Assembly (NCBI GenBank): GCA_910589015.1
Contig: CAJUSA010000008.1
Location: forward strand, 14,559-78,558
Source: an uncultured Christensenellaceae bacterium
GTDB taxonomy: Bacteria > Bacillota > Clostridia > Christensenellales > Borkfalkiaceae
DNA length: 64,000 bases
Direction: 5' to 3'
This document shows, piece after piece, positions 43,101 to 50,860 of this stretch. The notes beneath the pieces were generated by a model. It did no database searches and was not told the origin of the DNA. It worked only from the letters and a program-made list of their open reading frames with translations. The first letter of the stretch is position 1, and each line of letters starts with the position of its first letter. The position numbers were made by a program, and so were the translations under genes.

Positions 43101-43594
43101 CCGAGCACGCGCTGTCCGCCCGTGGGGGTTTCCGCATAGATGACGTTGCGCCCCGAAAGGTTTACGTTGTTGCTGCCCTCGGGCGCGACAAGGCGCACGG
43201 TGTATTGCGCCGTATCCTCTTGCGTGGCGGGTACGATGCGGATCGTGAAGTTTCTGCCGGTGTTTACGGTGTAATAACCTTCGCTCGATTCCATGCCGTA
43301 GCCGTCGGGCACGCCGCCCGTAACGGTAACGTGGTAGTTGGCGCGGGGCAGATCGACGTGCGCGATGCCGTCGTCGCCCGTCGTGAAGGTTGGCGTTTCC
43401 GCCTCGGTTTCGGCGTTCGCAAAAGTGAGTTGCGCGCCCGCAAGGGGATTGCCGCCCATGGTTACGGTCACGTTGTAATAGGTTTCTTTCGGCGTTGTGT
43501 TGCCGTTCTTGCTGCACGCCGCAAAAATACCCGCCGCGAGCGTAAGCGAAAAGAGCGCCGTTAAGAACGCGGTCAATTTTTTGAATTTCTTCAT
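40106..43594 (-). CDS. Large multidomain lipoprotein (1162 residues)
   Basis: Signal peptide with lipobox (LAAGIFAAC). A prealbumin/Cna-B-like domain follows (YNVTVTMGGNPLAGAQLTFA), then a second similar domain. The GxY module ISFRPAESGRYQVRI lies at about residue 385, motif GNDGLYHLNAENG at about 528 and YPLDDTLKEFLSLFAS at about 635. The C-terminal 450 residues hold several repeated beta modules (VWYSFTADEDGIYEIAF, VVYYSFTAPKDGLYIISF) resembling PPC domains. The middle motifs recur in two other lipoproteins of this locus. AGGAAAGG precedes the ATG. Surface binding or scaffolding is likely; no enzyme motif is visible. Confidence 0.85.
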   Translation of the reverse strand: MKKFKKLTAFLTALFSLTLAAGIFAACSKNGNTTPKETYYNVTVTMGGNPLAGAQLTFANAETEAETPTFTTGDDGIAHVDLPRANYHVTVTGGVPDGYGMESSEGYYTVNTGRNFTIRIVPATQEDTAQYTVRLVAPEGSNNVNLSGRNVIYAETPTGGQRVLGQTDSKGEAQLSVPKKGYLFITPPTGYNYDRNYTGSTKSPYEIDAKGGTMTFNLLRENLVRLENEMSNDEKNAFANAIGSTSFRESAIATESSPGRKGYFVTATLKKGETQFFTMRATESDYYTLYVNKPSGCNLILISKPYDVTNGDVFTAPNSIGAALACTKNANFTFALTAGNADASFQFVLLAPAERNETRIETTGEFDLEIQELLPALISFRPAESGRYQVRILSEGNFVMHHIYNRYVTSPSNPTPPADGSASENESLSYNGIFEFNIADDTLYYKDSAGNIDKNRPNDAEWLLRIFTNDNVRYPLPVKISIERIGDADAGRQYLIVNAEEPAAGVLTQADRPEGTPQAIGVYKTAPRIVKGNDGLYHLNAENGPVVYVKLKGNIPPYYPDASFESLDSSGISPYRFNVTTEEDMKDPNAPYTLRDYTRLLRGALTPAENGTPTDADAFDEYYLKYVNADGMYPLDDTLKEFLSLFASSASSWLGGFGSYTNDSLYLFSAYYYDDGTPLPEPVPSRGDGTQSSPYELEIGSFSVRITAGTPVYLTYAEDGVVDITVTGATVSKSPVTAGEVFTITANESKTYIVTVNYVIGTNKANPVPVHDGDTLENIGKDGVWYSFTADEDGIYEIAFVNASVSVYVEDGMRADLSELLLKAGHSVLFRLAAEDGTASAIVNIKKNAVNATAPAGGDGKRATPYEITQTGLYAAVYAGDTVYYTVTAAGRYILSAEDDNARIVYNGAVHEGNVYLTLEVTDTPVSFSVAALKGNDTLYFRLADKLGYDAQHAIEVTMKATDTSVTGRVSIEGVYSDQQLTTVGDVVYYSFTAPKDGLYIISFSNPNAMLNVSDNATRYVFDYATNVYRVVLKQGETFAFSLSSTGSSFPVSYGYTFSWNVMPEEGSKDLPEEVTVKSYTLNLKKGEEHYFVIQDKEGYTVNFTAGNFIVYNLGASSFNDDRRKDEYLLKSGDLIAAANFTPRMHLVVIATEDCSVQITFM

Positions 43595-43613
43595 AGTCCT
43601 TTCCTGTTAAAAT

Positions 43614-44027
43614 TTATGCTGCGTCTTTGGGTTCGAGTTCGATTTCGATGTTGTTGTTTTTCGCGGAAATCTCGTAAACCTTGTGGGTTTCGTTATAGGT
43701 TTTGTAACGGGGGTTGGAATCGACGCCGTTGCGCAGAATTTTTACGACGTAGTCGCCTTTGTATTCGATTTCGCCCTTAACGTCGCTTGCCTTAATGGTG
43801 CACACGCCGTTTTCGTCAAGAGGGAACATGCGGCAGTTGCCGTTTTCGCCTTCGCAGAAGCCGATCATGAGTTCGTCGGAAATCGTGCTGTCGTAAGTGC
43901 CTTCGGGCGTTTTGAGGGTGATGGTGTAAGTCACCTCTTTCGCGCCGCAGCCTGCGAACAGACACACGGTGAGAAGAAGCGTCGCCGCGCAGAGGGCGGC
44001 AGCCAGTTTGCTGATCAGTTTTTTCAT
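43614..44027 (-). CDS. Small lipoprotein with a single prealbumin-like domain
   Basis: 137 residues: a lipoprotein signal (lipobox LFAGC) and one beta-sandwich (VTYTITLKTPEGTYDSTISD, GDYVVKIL) like the first domain of its larger neighbours, ending in the acidic IEIELEPKDAA. Two Cys (GFCEGENGNC) could form a disulfide. CGGAGGA precedes the ATG. It lies 19 bases upstream of the 1162-residue lipoprotein gene in the same direction and is presumably co-transcribed. Confidence 0.8.
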   Translation of the reverse strand: MKKLISKLAAALCAATLLLTVCLFAGCGAKEVTYTITLKTPEGTYDSTISDELMIGFCEGENGNCRMFPLDENGVCTIKASDVKGEIEYKGDYVVKILRNGVDSNPRYKTYNETHKVYEISAKNNNIEIELEPKDAA

Positions 44028-44089
44028 GGTAAATCCTCCGATAAATATAATTTTTGTTTTTTTCTTTGCTTTATTCTGTTCGATTGAAA

Positions 44090-44115
44090 ACGACGGGCAT
44101 TTCTGCCCGTCGTAT
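44090..44115 (-). terminator. Terminator after the TlpA-domain lipoprotein gene
   Basis: ACGACGGGCA pairs with TGCCCGTCGT around TTTC/GAAA, with a short T run on the minus strand. Confidence 0.75.
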
Positions 44116-44160
44116 CAAACAAGGCGTTTTGGGTTTATGCAGCCTTCCGCAATCATGTTG

Positions 44161-47157
44161 TTATACTTCGTAGTAGTCGTAATACACGCAGAAGTGGATC
44201 CATTCGCGCGCAGGGTTGGTTGCCGTCGCCATTGAGTCGATAAATTCGCCCTTCGCCCATTCGTATTCGATGCCGTTTTCAATCACTTTGAGGTCGGGCG
44301 TACGGTAGGGGGTGATACGGTGCACGAACATGTTCAGGATATATTCGAGCTCTTCGGTGACTTCCACAAGGTAGTTGCCTGTTTTACGCGCATTGTCGAC
44401 GAGTTCCAGCATATACCCATTGTAGTTGGCGTTCGTATTGCCCGTCAGTTCGCGCAGGCGAACGAGTTCTTTGCTGTTATCGATTCCGTCGTTGCGCGGC
44501 GAGAAGTCGAAGTCGAGTTTGAAGGTCTGCTCATAACGGGGTACGCTGTTGCCGTTTTCGTCTTTGTCGTAAATAATTTTGCCGTTTTCGTCGCGTGCGT
44601 AAATGGGGTTGCCATGACGGTCGCGCGTAAAATATCTGAGTTCAACCGGTTTGCCTGCGCTGTTTTTATCGGGGTAGAACACTTTTTCGATCGCGGGGAA
44701 GAAGTAGGTGGTATGCAGATCGAGGTAGATCTTGCTTTCCTTGCGTCCTTCGACGTTGATGTTTGCCGCCCAGTTGCCGTCGGCGTCCTGTCCGTAATTG
44801 TCGGCAAGGTAAGTGGGGGTGTTGAAGAAAATCTGACCGTTGGTCTGGTTGTAAATATCTTCGTCGAAGGTGTAAGCGCTGGTCGAAAGGCGGCGTTCGA
44901 CTTTCATATAGCCGTCTTCCACGCCTTCGGAATCGGCGGTGATGCGCTCGATGCCGACGTAGAAGGTGTCAAACTGCCCCATGAGATAGAAGTCGCAGCG
45001 GGCAAAATAGCGCTTGCCTTTTTCCAGACGGACGTAAATCGTGAAGTGATCGCCGATCGACTGGGTCAGCTCGTCAGATTTTAAGCTGATTTCTTCTTCG
45101 TTGAGATCGGTGATATAGCACATCGTATCGAAGTTGTTGCCTTCTTTGTCAACGCCGTAGCTGCGGAAGCGGTACAATCCCGTTTCTGCGGGCACGAATT
45201 CGGCGTAGATGCCGCGGGGGAAATAAAGCCTGTTGATCGTGATGGCGTTGTATTCGTCTTTGTAGTTCTGTTCGGGAATGCCCGTCGTTTCTTTGAGTTT
45301 TACCGAGCTGAAAGGCGCGCAACCTTTGATGGGGTCGTTCTTAACGGGATCGACCGAGCCGAATACGTCTTCGCCCTTGCCGTAGTGCACATAATACGAG
45401 CACAGTTCGAGCCATTCGTTTTCGTTCGTGTTCGAGGCGTCGCCCGAAAGGTTGTGGCAGAATTTCACGAGGACATCTTTGAGTTTCTGTGTGACGGGCG
45501 TGTAATTCGGAATATCCGAAACCGACGCATAGGAAGCAAACTGTTGCAGAAGAAGGGTATCTTCTTCGTTCAAACCGTGGCTTCCCTGACCTTCCGCAAG
45601 ATACCGGTTGAGGGGAACGTTGCTGAAATGCGTGCTGTTCGCCGTATCCAAAAGCACATAAGCGCCGTTGGGTTTGCCCTCATCGTCGAGCAGGTGGTAA
45701 TAGCCGTCGAGCGGGTTCAAGCCTACCTTTTGGTAGGTGTTCCAACCCGTTTGCGTGCCGTTTTCGTCATAAACGGGCGAAGTTGCTACATGGTAGCGGT
45801 TGTCCACCGATTCCTCGGCGGGCAGGCTGTTCTTATCGAGCAAGCGGAAGTTTCTCAGTTTTATAACGTCTTTATTTATGCTCGTCGAAATATACGAGAA
45901 GAGCAGGGTTTGCGTACCGTCTTCGCGCGCAACGTAAATATACTGCGATTTTCCTTTGTAGTTGATCGGGCCTAAAATTTCGAGGGCAGACAATCCGTCC
46001 TGAACGACGGCGAGCTGCGCCGTCTTTGCCCCGATGGTGGCGTCGAGATCGAACACGATCATCTGGTCTTTTTTCATCTCGATGTCGAGGAACAAGCCCG
46101 AATAAGTGGGGTCGTCTATACCGAGGTTGGAAGAATAGATATACGATCCTCTGTCGTCCTTGCCCGCAAGCCAAGGCCAGTAATATTCGTACTGTGCGGA
46201 ATCATTCTCGGTAACCGCGCGGTACGTTCCGGGGAATCCCGGTGCGTTCGCCGCCTCTTCGAGGACGGACGAGGGGGGCATTTCAACGCCCGAGGGTTTC
46301 ACGAAGTCCTTCACTTCATCGGAGGTTCCGGGCTGGAAGTTCTGACTGTAATTTTCGTCGGTGTATTTTTCGAAAATGGCGTTGAACGCATCTGCCGAAG
46401 GCAGCGCGCCTCTTTGAATGTCGGCGCAGACGCCGTAACGGTCGACGTAGATCGATACGGGGATCGACGAGGCGGAAAACGCCGTGCGCAGATCGGGCGA
46501 ATCGTAAGCCATGGGGAAGTTGATATAACTGTATTCGGATTGCGCTTTGAACGCCTGGATTTCGTTAATGGAATCGTCGCGGCTGAGCGCGATGACCGCC
46601 GCCAGGTTTTCGTCGTCGAATTTTGCATAAGACTCGGCAAGGTGGGGAAATTCGCCGATGCAATAACCGCACCACGTTGCCCAGAGGTTGATGAGCACGA
46701 AGGTTCTCGTTTTCAGCACTTTGGAAAGCTGAAAGGTTTCCCCGCTGTCGGTCGTTACCGAAAAGTCGTACATAACGTCGCCGACGTTGTAGATCTTACC
46801 CCGCGGCATTTCCGATTCGATGACGCTCGATTGAAGATAGACGTCGACGGTTTTGCTGTCTGCGCTCGTCATATAAGGTTTGGCGGGGTTGTTGTAACCC
46901 GCGGGCAGGTCATTGAGCACGATGGTATATGTTTTCGCTTTCGCGTTCAGTTTCGCGCTGCCCTTTTTGTCGGTACGCGCAGTCGCAACTTCGTTGTTTC
47001 CGTCGTAAAGGCTGACCTCTACGTCGTAAAGCGGCGCGCCGCCCACCGATTTTACGGTGATCTCGTAGGTGTTGTTGTTCTTATTACACGCCGCAAGCCC
47101 GATCGCGAAGAGGATCGCGCACAGCACGGAAAGAACAACAGTAACTGCTTTTTTCAT
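44161..47157 (-). CDS. Large lipoprotein with TlpA-like thioredoxin domain (998 residues)
   Basis: A lipoprotein signal (lipobox IGLAAC) leads to a prealbumin-like domain (YEITVKSVGGAPLYDVEVSL). From about residue 120 to 265 lies a TlpA/ResA-type thioredoxin domain (VLINLWATWCGYCIGEFPHL, CxxC at about 162-165; cis-Pro in SSIPVSIYVDRYG). Later come DGYYHLLDDEGKPNG (about 480), the TPVTQKLKDVLVKF region (about 555) and the GxY module AEFVPAETGLYRFRS (about 645). The fusion of a redox domain to the shared modules suggests thiol handling of surface proteins, perhaps clients of the MoxR system. A good promoter precedes it. Confidence 0.85.
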   Translation of the reverse strand: MKKAVTVVLSVLCAILFAIGLAACNKNNNTYEITVKSVGGAPLYDVEVSLYDGNNEVATARTDKKGSAKLNAKAKTYTIVLNDLPAGYNNPAKPYMTSADSKTVDVYLQSSVIESEMPRGKIYNVGDVMYDFSVTTDSGETFQLSKVLKTRTFVLINLWATWCGYCIGEFPHLAESYAKFDDENLAAVIALSRDDSINEIQAFKAQSEYSYINFPMAYDSPDLRTAFSASSIPVSIYVDRYGVCADIQRGALPSADAFNAIFEKYTDENYSQNFQPGTSDEVKDFVKPSGVEMPPSSVLEEAANAPGFPGTYRAVTENDSAQYEYYWPWLAGKDDRGSYIYSSNLGIDDPTYSGLFLDIEMKKDQMIVFDLDATIGAKTAQLAVVQDGLSALEILGPINYKGKSQYIYVAREDGTQTLLFSYISTSINKDVIKLRNFRLLDKNSLPAEESVDNRYHVATSPVYDENGTQTGWNTYQKVGLNPLDGYYHLLDDEGKPNGAYVLLDTANSTHFSNVPLNRYLAEGQGSHGLNEEDTLLLQQFASYASVSDIPNYTPVTQKLKDVLVKFCHNLSGDASNTNENEWLELCSYYVHYGKGEDVFGSVDPVKNDPIKGCAPFSSVKLKETTGIPEQNYKDEYNAITINRLYFPRGIYAEFVPAETGLYRFRSYGVDKEGNNFDTMCYITDLNEEEISLKSDELTQSIGDHFTIYVRLEKGKRYFARCDFYLMGQFDTFYVGIERITADSEGVEDGYMKVERRLSTSAYTFDEDIYNQTNGQIFFNTPTYLADNYGQDADGNWAANINVEGRKESKIYLDLHTTYFFPAIEKVFYPDKNSAGKPVELRYFTRDRHGNPIYARDENGKIIYDKDENGNSVPRYEQTFKLDFDFSPRNDGIDNSKELVRLRELTGNTNANYNGYMLELVDNARKTGNYLVEVTEELEYILNMFVHRITPYRTPDLKVIENGIEYEWAKGEFIDSMATATNPAREWIHFCVYYDYYEV

Positions 47158-47226
47158 GTTTTGCCTCCGCTGATTTTATATGTAACGAACCGTTTACATT
47201 AATATATCCGAAATCGTACATAATAA

Positions 47227-47255
47227 AGTTTAGCATAATTCATAAAAAAATGCAA
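47227..47255 (-). promoter_or_regulatory. Promoter of the leftward lipoprotein genes
   Basis: TTGCAT, 17-base spacer, TAAACT, about 70 bases before ATG 47157. Confidence 0.55.
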
Positions 47256-47345
47256 TGAAAATCAGGTGAAAAAAGCGTTTGAAAGATTAGCTTTACTTAT
47301 ACCATCTATAAGCAAATAAAATAGTTCGGTTTGCGCTTATATTGT

Positions 47346-47374
47346 TTGACAAATACCGTCGAAGAGTGTATTAT
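47346..47374 (+). promoter_or_regulatory. Promoter of the MoxR/VWA operon
   Basis: TTGACA, 17-base spacer, TATTAT. It diverges from the lipoprotein promoter across about 90 bases. Confidence 0.7.
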
Positions 47375-47425
47375 AAATTATCGTTATAGTATAAGTGTAT
47401 TTTCAGCATTCTGCGGGAGGAAACG

Positions 47426-48928
47426 ATGAACGGGAATTTCTCGAAAATCAAAAAAAAGCATCTCACGGCGGCGCTTATCGCAAGCGCGGTGTTTGCCGTG
47501 TGTTTCGCGCTTTTGTGCACGGGCGCGCTGTTGCTCGCCTTCAAACTCTGCGCGGTAAAACTCGGGTTGTATTGGATCGCCCTCGCGTTCGCGATCGTCG
47601 TCGTTTCCGCGGCGGCGGGGGGGTTGCTCTTTCTTCTTATCCGCCCGCGCGATAAAAAGCTGGCGAAAAAACTCGACGAGGGTTACAACCTGGGCGAAAA
47701 AGTGCAGACGATGGTTGAGTTTCGGGACTGCGGCGACGATATGGCGGTGTTGCAGCGCGAACAGACCGAGGAAACGCTCGGGCAGCTGCGCCCCAAAAAG
47801 ATGGGGGCGGCGAAGATTGTCCGTCTGGCGATCGTGCCCGTTCTGTCGGTGGTGATGTTGTTGGCGGGGGCGATCGTGCCTGCCGGAGTAAGCGCCGACG
47901 AGGTCGACCCGCCCTTCAATCCCACGGAAGCGCAGATCGTGCGGCTTACGCAACTCATGAACGAAGTCAAGGGTTCGCGCCTCGGCGACGATCTCAAAAA
48001 CGGCGTTACGGTCGTGCTCGACAATCTGCTCACGGGGCTTGAAAACGACGAAACGCAGTCCGCCATGAAAGAATCGGTGCTCGCTTCGGTCACGATGATC
48101 GACGGCATGGTGGCGGCAAGCAATTCGGCGGCGGCGATCTATTCGAAAACGGGCTCGGAAGAGAGCGCCAAGGCGTTTGCGACGGCGGTGCTCGGCGCGG
48201 CGTATTATTACCGCAGCGACGGGATCCGTCTGAACGATTACGAATCGGTCGAACGTAAATACGATAAATCGGAAACGGGCGTGCCGGCCGCGCTCGAACG
48301 CAGCATCGTCAAGCTCACCGAAGGGTGGGAAGCGTTCGACGGCGAGGCGCTCGGCGAAAAGCTGACTTCCTTTCTGAATGAAATTGCGCCCTATAAATCG
48401 GCGGGCGTTGCCGAAACCGACGGTCTGTATACGGCGTTTGCCGCGCTCGAGAGCGCGCTGAATACGGTGAAGGGCAAGATCGGCAACGGTTACACCGTCG
48501 AAAACCTGCTCAAAGAAACCGACGACGCCTTTGCGGCGTTCGTGACGAACGCTTCGCCCGCGCTTTCCGTGCAGTCGTATAACACGATGATGGACGAATA
48601 CGTGCGCACGGCGCTCGGCAAGATATTCGGCGTGGATATTCCCGCGCTGGTGCTGCCCGAGGGCGTGCAGGACGGCTCTTCTTCCAACACGGGCGGCGAC
48701 TCAAACGATAATAACGGCGGCGGAGGGGCGGACGGCGAATTTGTCGGCGGCAGTAAAGATACCATTTATTATCCCCCGCAGGAAAAATATCTGCCCTACA
48801 TGGAAGTAATCGGGGAATACGATAAAAAAATCTCGGCGTATATCGAAAGCGGCGCCATTTCGGGCGAGCTTGCCGATATCATCAATATGTATCTCGACAT
48901 TCTGACTAATGTTTCGCAACAGAATTGA
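47426..48928 (+). CDS. Membrane-anchored protein opening the MoxR operon
   Basis: 500 residues. Two adjacent N-terminal helices (about 14-40 and 48-70), a cytoplasmic loop with KKLDEGYNLGEKVQTMVEF, then a third helix (about 132-152). A long helical extracellular part rich in Ala/Glu/Lys follows, with a Ser/Asn/Gly linker (about 410-432) and a C-terminal helical tail. The N-terminal layout resembles DUF4175-type proteins that accompany MoxR/DUF58/VWA genes, but I am not certain. GGGAGGAAA precedes the ATG. It begins a seven-gene operon. Confidence 0.75.
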   Translation: MNGNFSKIKKKHLTAALIASAVFAVCFALLCTGALLLAFKLCAVKLGLYWIALAFAIVVVSAAAGGLLFLLIRPRDKKLAKKLDEGYNLGEKVQTMVEFRDCGDDMAVLQREQTEETLGQLRPKKMGAAKIVRLAIVPVLSVVMLLAGAIVPAGVSADEVDPPFNPTEAQIVRLTQLMNEVKGSRLGDDLKNGVTVVLDNLLTGLENDETQSAMKESVLASVTMIDGMVAASNSAAAIYSKTGSEESAKAFATAVLGAAYYYRSDGIRLNDYESVERKYDKSETGVPAALERSIVKLTEGWEAFDGEALGEKLTSFLNEIAPYKSAGVAETDGLYTAFAALESALNTVKGKIGNGYTVENLLKETDDAFAAFVTNASPALSVQSYNTMMDEYVRTALGKIFGVDIPALVLPEGVQDGSSSNTGGDSNDNNGGGGADGEFVGGSKDTIYYPPQEKYLPYMEVIGEYDKKISAYIESGAISGELADIINMYLDILTNVSQQN

Positions 48929-48952
48929 GAATAAATAAATCAGGTGGAAATT

Positions 48953-49966
48953 ATGGATAATGCAGAAAAGGTAAAAAAATTCAGCGTTTCGATCGCAAAG
49001 ATCCGCGACGAGCTTGCAAAAGACGTCGTCGGGCAGGAAGAAATCATCGACAACGTCATCATCGCGATCATCGCGGGCGGCAACGTGCTGCTTGAAGGCG
49101 TGCCCGGCGTCGGGAAAACCCGTCTTGTCCGCTCGCTCGGCAGGGTGCTCGAACTGCCGTTCTCGCGCATTCAGTTCACGCCCGACCTCATGCCTTCGGA
49201 CGTGACGGGCACGAATGTCATCGAAAAGGACGAAAAGGGGAAACTCAACGCGGTGTTCCGCCGCGGCCCGATTTTCGCCAATCTGGTGCTGGCGGACGAA
49301 ATCAACCGTGCCACGCCGAAAACGCAGTCCGCCATGCTCGAGGTCATGCAAGAGCATAAAGTGACGGTCGGCGGCGAAACCTACCGTTTGGAAGAGCCTT
49401 TCTTCGTGCTGGCGACCGAAAACCCCATCGAGCAGGACGGCACCTATCCGCTGCCCGAGGCGCAGATGGACCGTTTCATGTTCAAACTCGTCATGAGATT
49501 CCCTTCGGCGCAGGAACTTGCCGATATCGTCAATATGACGCAGATCACGCTCGACGAGAACGCCGAGGCGGTGATCGACGGCAAAACCGTGCTCGAAATG
49601 CGCGAAACGGCGAAAAAAGTGCCCTGCATTGCCGACGTGCTTTCGTACGCCGTCAATCTCATTTCGGCAACCCACCCCGAACTCGAAAATCCTTCGTCCA
49701 CGGCGGCGAAGTATATCAAATACGGCGCATCGCCCCGCGCGGCGCAGGCGATCATCACCTGCGCGAAGGTGCGTGCGCTCATGCTGGGCAATTATAACGT
49801 ATCGTATGCCGATATCGACGCGCTCGCGTGCCCCGTTCTGCGCCACAGGATCAAGATCAATTACAATGCGGTCAACGAGCGGCTTACCGTCGACGACGTT
49901 ATCGCCCAGCTCGTCAAAGAAGTGGGCGGCAAAAAACACGCGGCGGCAAAGACCGAGGAGAAATAA
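48953..49966 (+). CDS. MoxR-family AAA+ ATPase
   Basis: 337 residues. Walker A GVPGVGKTRLVRS, Walker B VLADEINRATPKTQ, sensor 1 in FFVLATENPIEQDGTYPLPE and the C-terminal lid fit MoxR. MoxR ATPases act with VWA proteins as chaperones that assemble or activate extracytoplasmic or metal-containing complexes. ATG 48953 follows AGGTGG; the upstream in-frame codon overlaps that site. It is followed by DUF58 and two VWA proteins, the classic set. Confidence 0.95.
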   Translation: MDNAEKVKKFSVSIAKIRDELAKDVVGQEEIIDNVIIAIIAGGNVLLEGVPGVGKTRLVRSLGRVLELPFSRIQFTPDLMPSDVTGTNVIEKDEKGKLNAVFRRGPIFANLVLADEINRATPKTQSAMLEVMQEHKVTVGGETYRLEEPFFVLATENPIEQDGTYPLPEAQMDRFMFKLVMRFPSAQELADIVNMTQITLDENAEAVIDGKTVLEMRETAKKVPCIADVLSYAVNLISATHPELENPSSTAAKYIKYGASPRAAQAIITCAKVRALMLGNYNVSYADIDALACPVLRHRIKINYNAVNERLTVDDVIAQLVKEVGGKKHAAAKTEEK

Positions 49967-49975
49967 TTCCTTTTT

Positions 49976-50860
49976 ATGAAGAACCTTGTTATCAACGAGG
50001 AATTTCTGTCGCAGCTCGAACTGTTGCAGACCCTCGTAAAAAATAACGTCGCGGGGCTGTTCGGCGGCAACCATCAGAGTAAAATCTACGGTTCGTCGTG
50101 CGAGTTCGCCGATTATCGCGATTATATCGCGGGCGACGATATCACCAAAATCGATTGGAACGCCTACGCGCGGTTCGATAAGCTGTTCCTCAAGCTCTAT
50201 CTCGACGAACGGCAGATGCACACGCGCATTTATATCGACGCCAGCCGTTCCATGGGTTTCGGGAAGGGGAAGAAAGACGAACAGGCGATAAGGCTCGCCG
50301 CGGCGTTCGCCTATCTTTCCATATGCGAAATGGACAAGGTTTCAATTTACGTCGTTCACGGCAGGGCGTGCGACGAGGTGATCTCGGGCATGCTCGGCAA
50401 AGAGGCGTATCTTGCGAAAATCGGCGTGCTCAACGACATCGTGTTCGACGGCGACAGCTTTCTCGGCGACGCCGTTCTTCCTTCCAAAGTCGGTTACGGC
50501 GACGGACTTTCGGTGCTTATATCCGATTTTCTCACCGATAACGATTACGAAAGCGCGATCGACTATCTTGCCTCGAAAAAGCGCGATATTCTCTGCGTGC
50601 AGGTGCTTTCCAAAGAGGAAACGGCGCCTAAAGCGCGCGGCAAACTGCATTATTTCGATTGCGAGGACATTCAGAAAACCTACCGCAAGAACATCACCCG
50701 TGAGATCATCCGGGCTTATAAACAGGCGCTCGAATATGCAACGGGGCGGATCCGCAATTACTGCCTTTCGCGCGGGGGCGAATACATGCTCGTTTCGGCG
50801 GAAGAGCCGGTGGGCGAGATTTTCTTCAAACGGCTTGTAGATATGGAGGTGGTCAAGTGA
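49976..50860 (+). CDS. DUF58 domain protein
   Basis: 294 residues. The DUF58 signature is clear: YGSSCEFADYRDYIAGDDIT followed by IDWNAYARFDKLFLK. The rest has a VWA-like fold with DASRSMGFGKGKK as the partial MIDAS. It is the soluble partner between MoxR and the membrane VWA protein. Its stop overlaps the next gene by four bases. Confidence 0.92.
   Translation: MKNLVINEEFLSQLELLQTLVKNNVAGLFGGNHQSKIYGSSCEFADYRDYIAGDDITKIDWNAYARFDKLFLKLYLDERQMHTRIYIDASRSMGFGKGKKDEQAIRLAAAFAYLSICEMDKVSIYVVHGRACDEVISGMLGKEAYLAKIGVLNDIVFDGDSFLGDAVLPSKVGYGDGLSVLISDFLTDNDYESAIDYLASKKRDILCVQVLSKEETAPKARGKLHYFDCEDIQKTYRKNITREIIRAYKQALEYATGRIRNYCLSRGGEYMLVSAEEPVGEIFFKRLVDMEVVK

Noticed and set aside
48701..50221. A 506-codon leftward open frame opposite the MoxR and DUF58 genes
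   Set aside because: Antisense shadow; the rightward genes have complete family motifs and ribosome sites.
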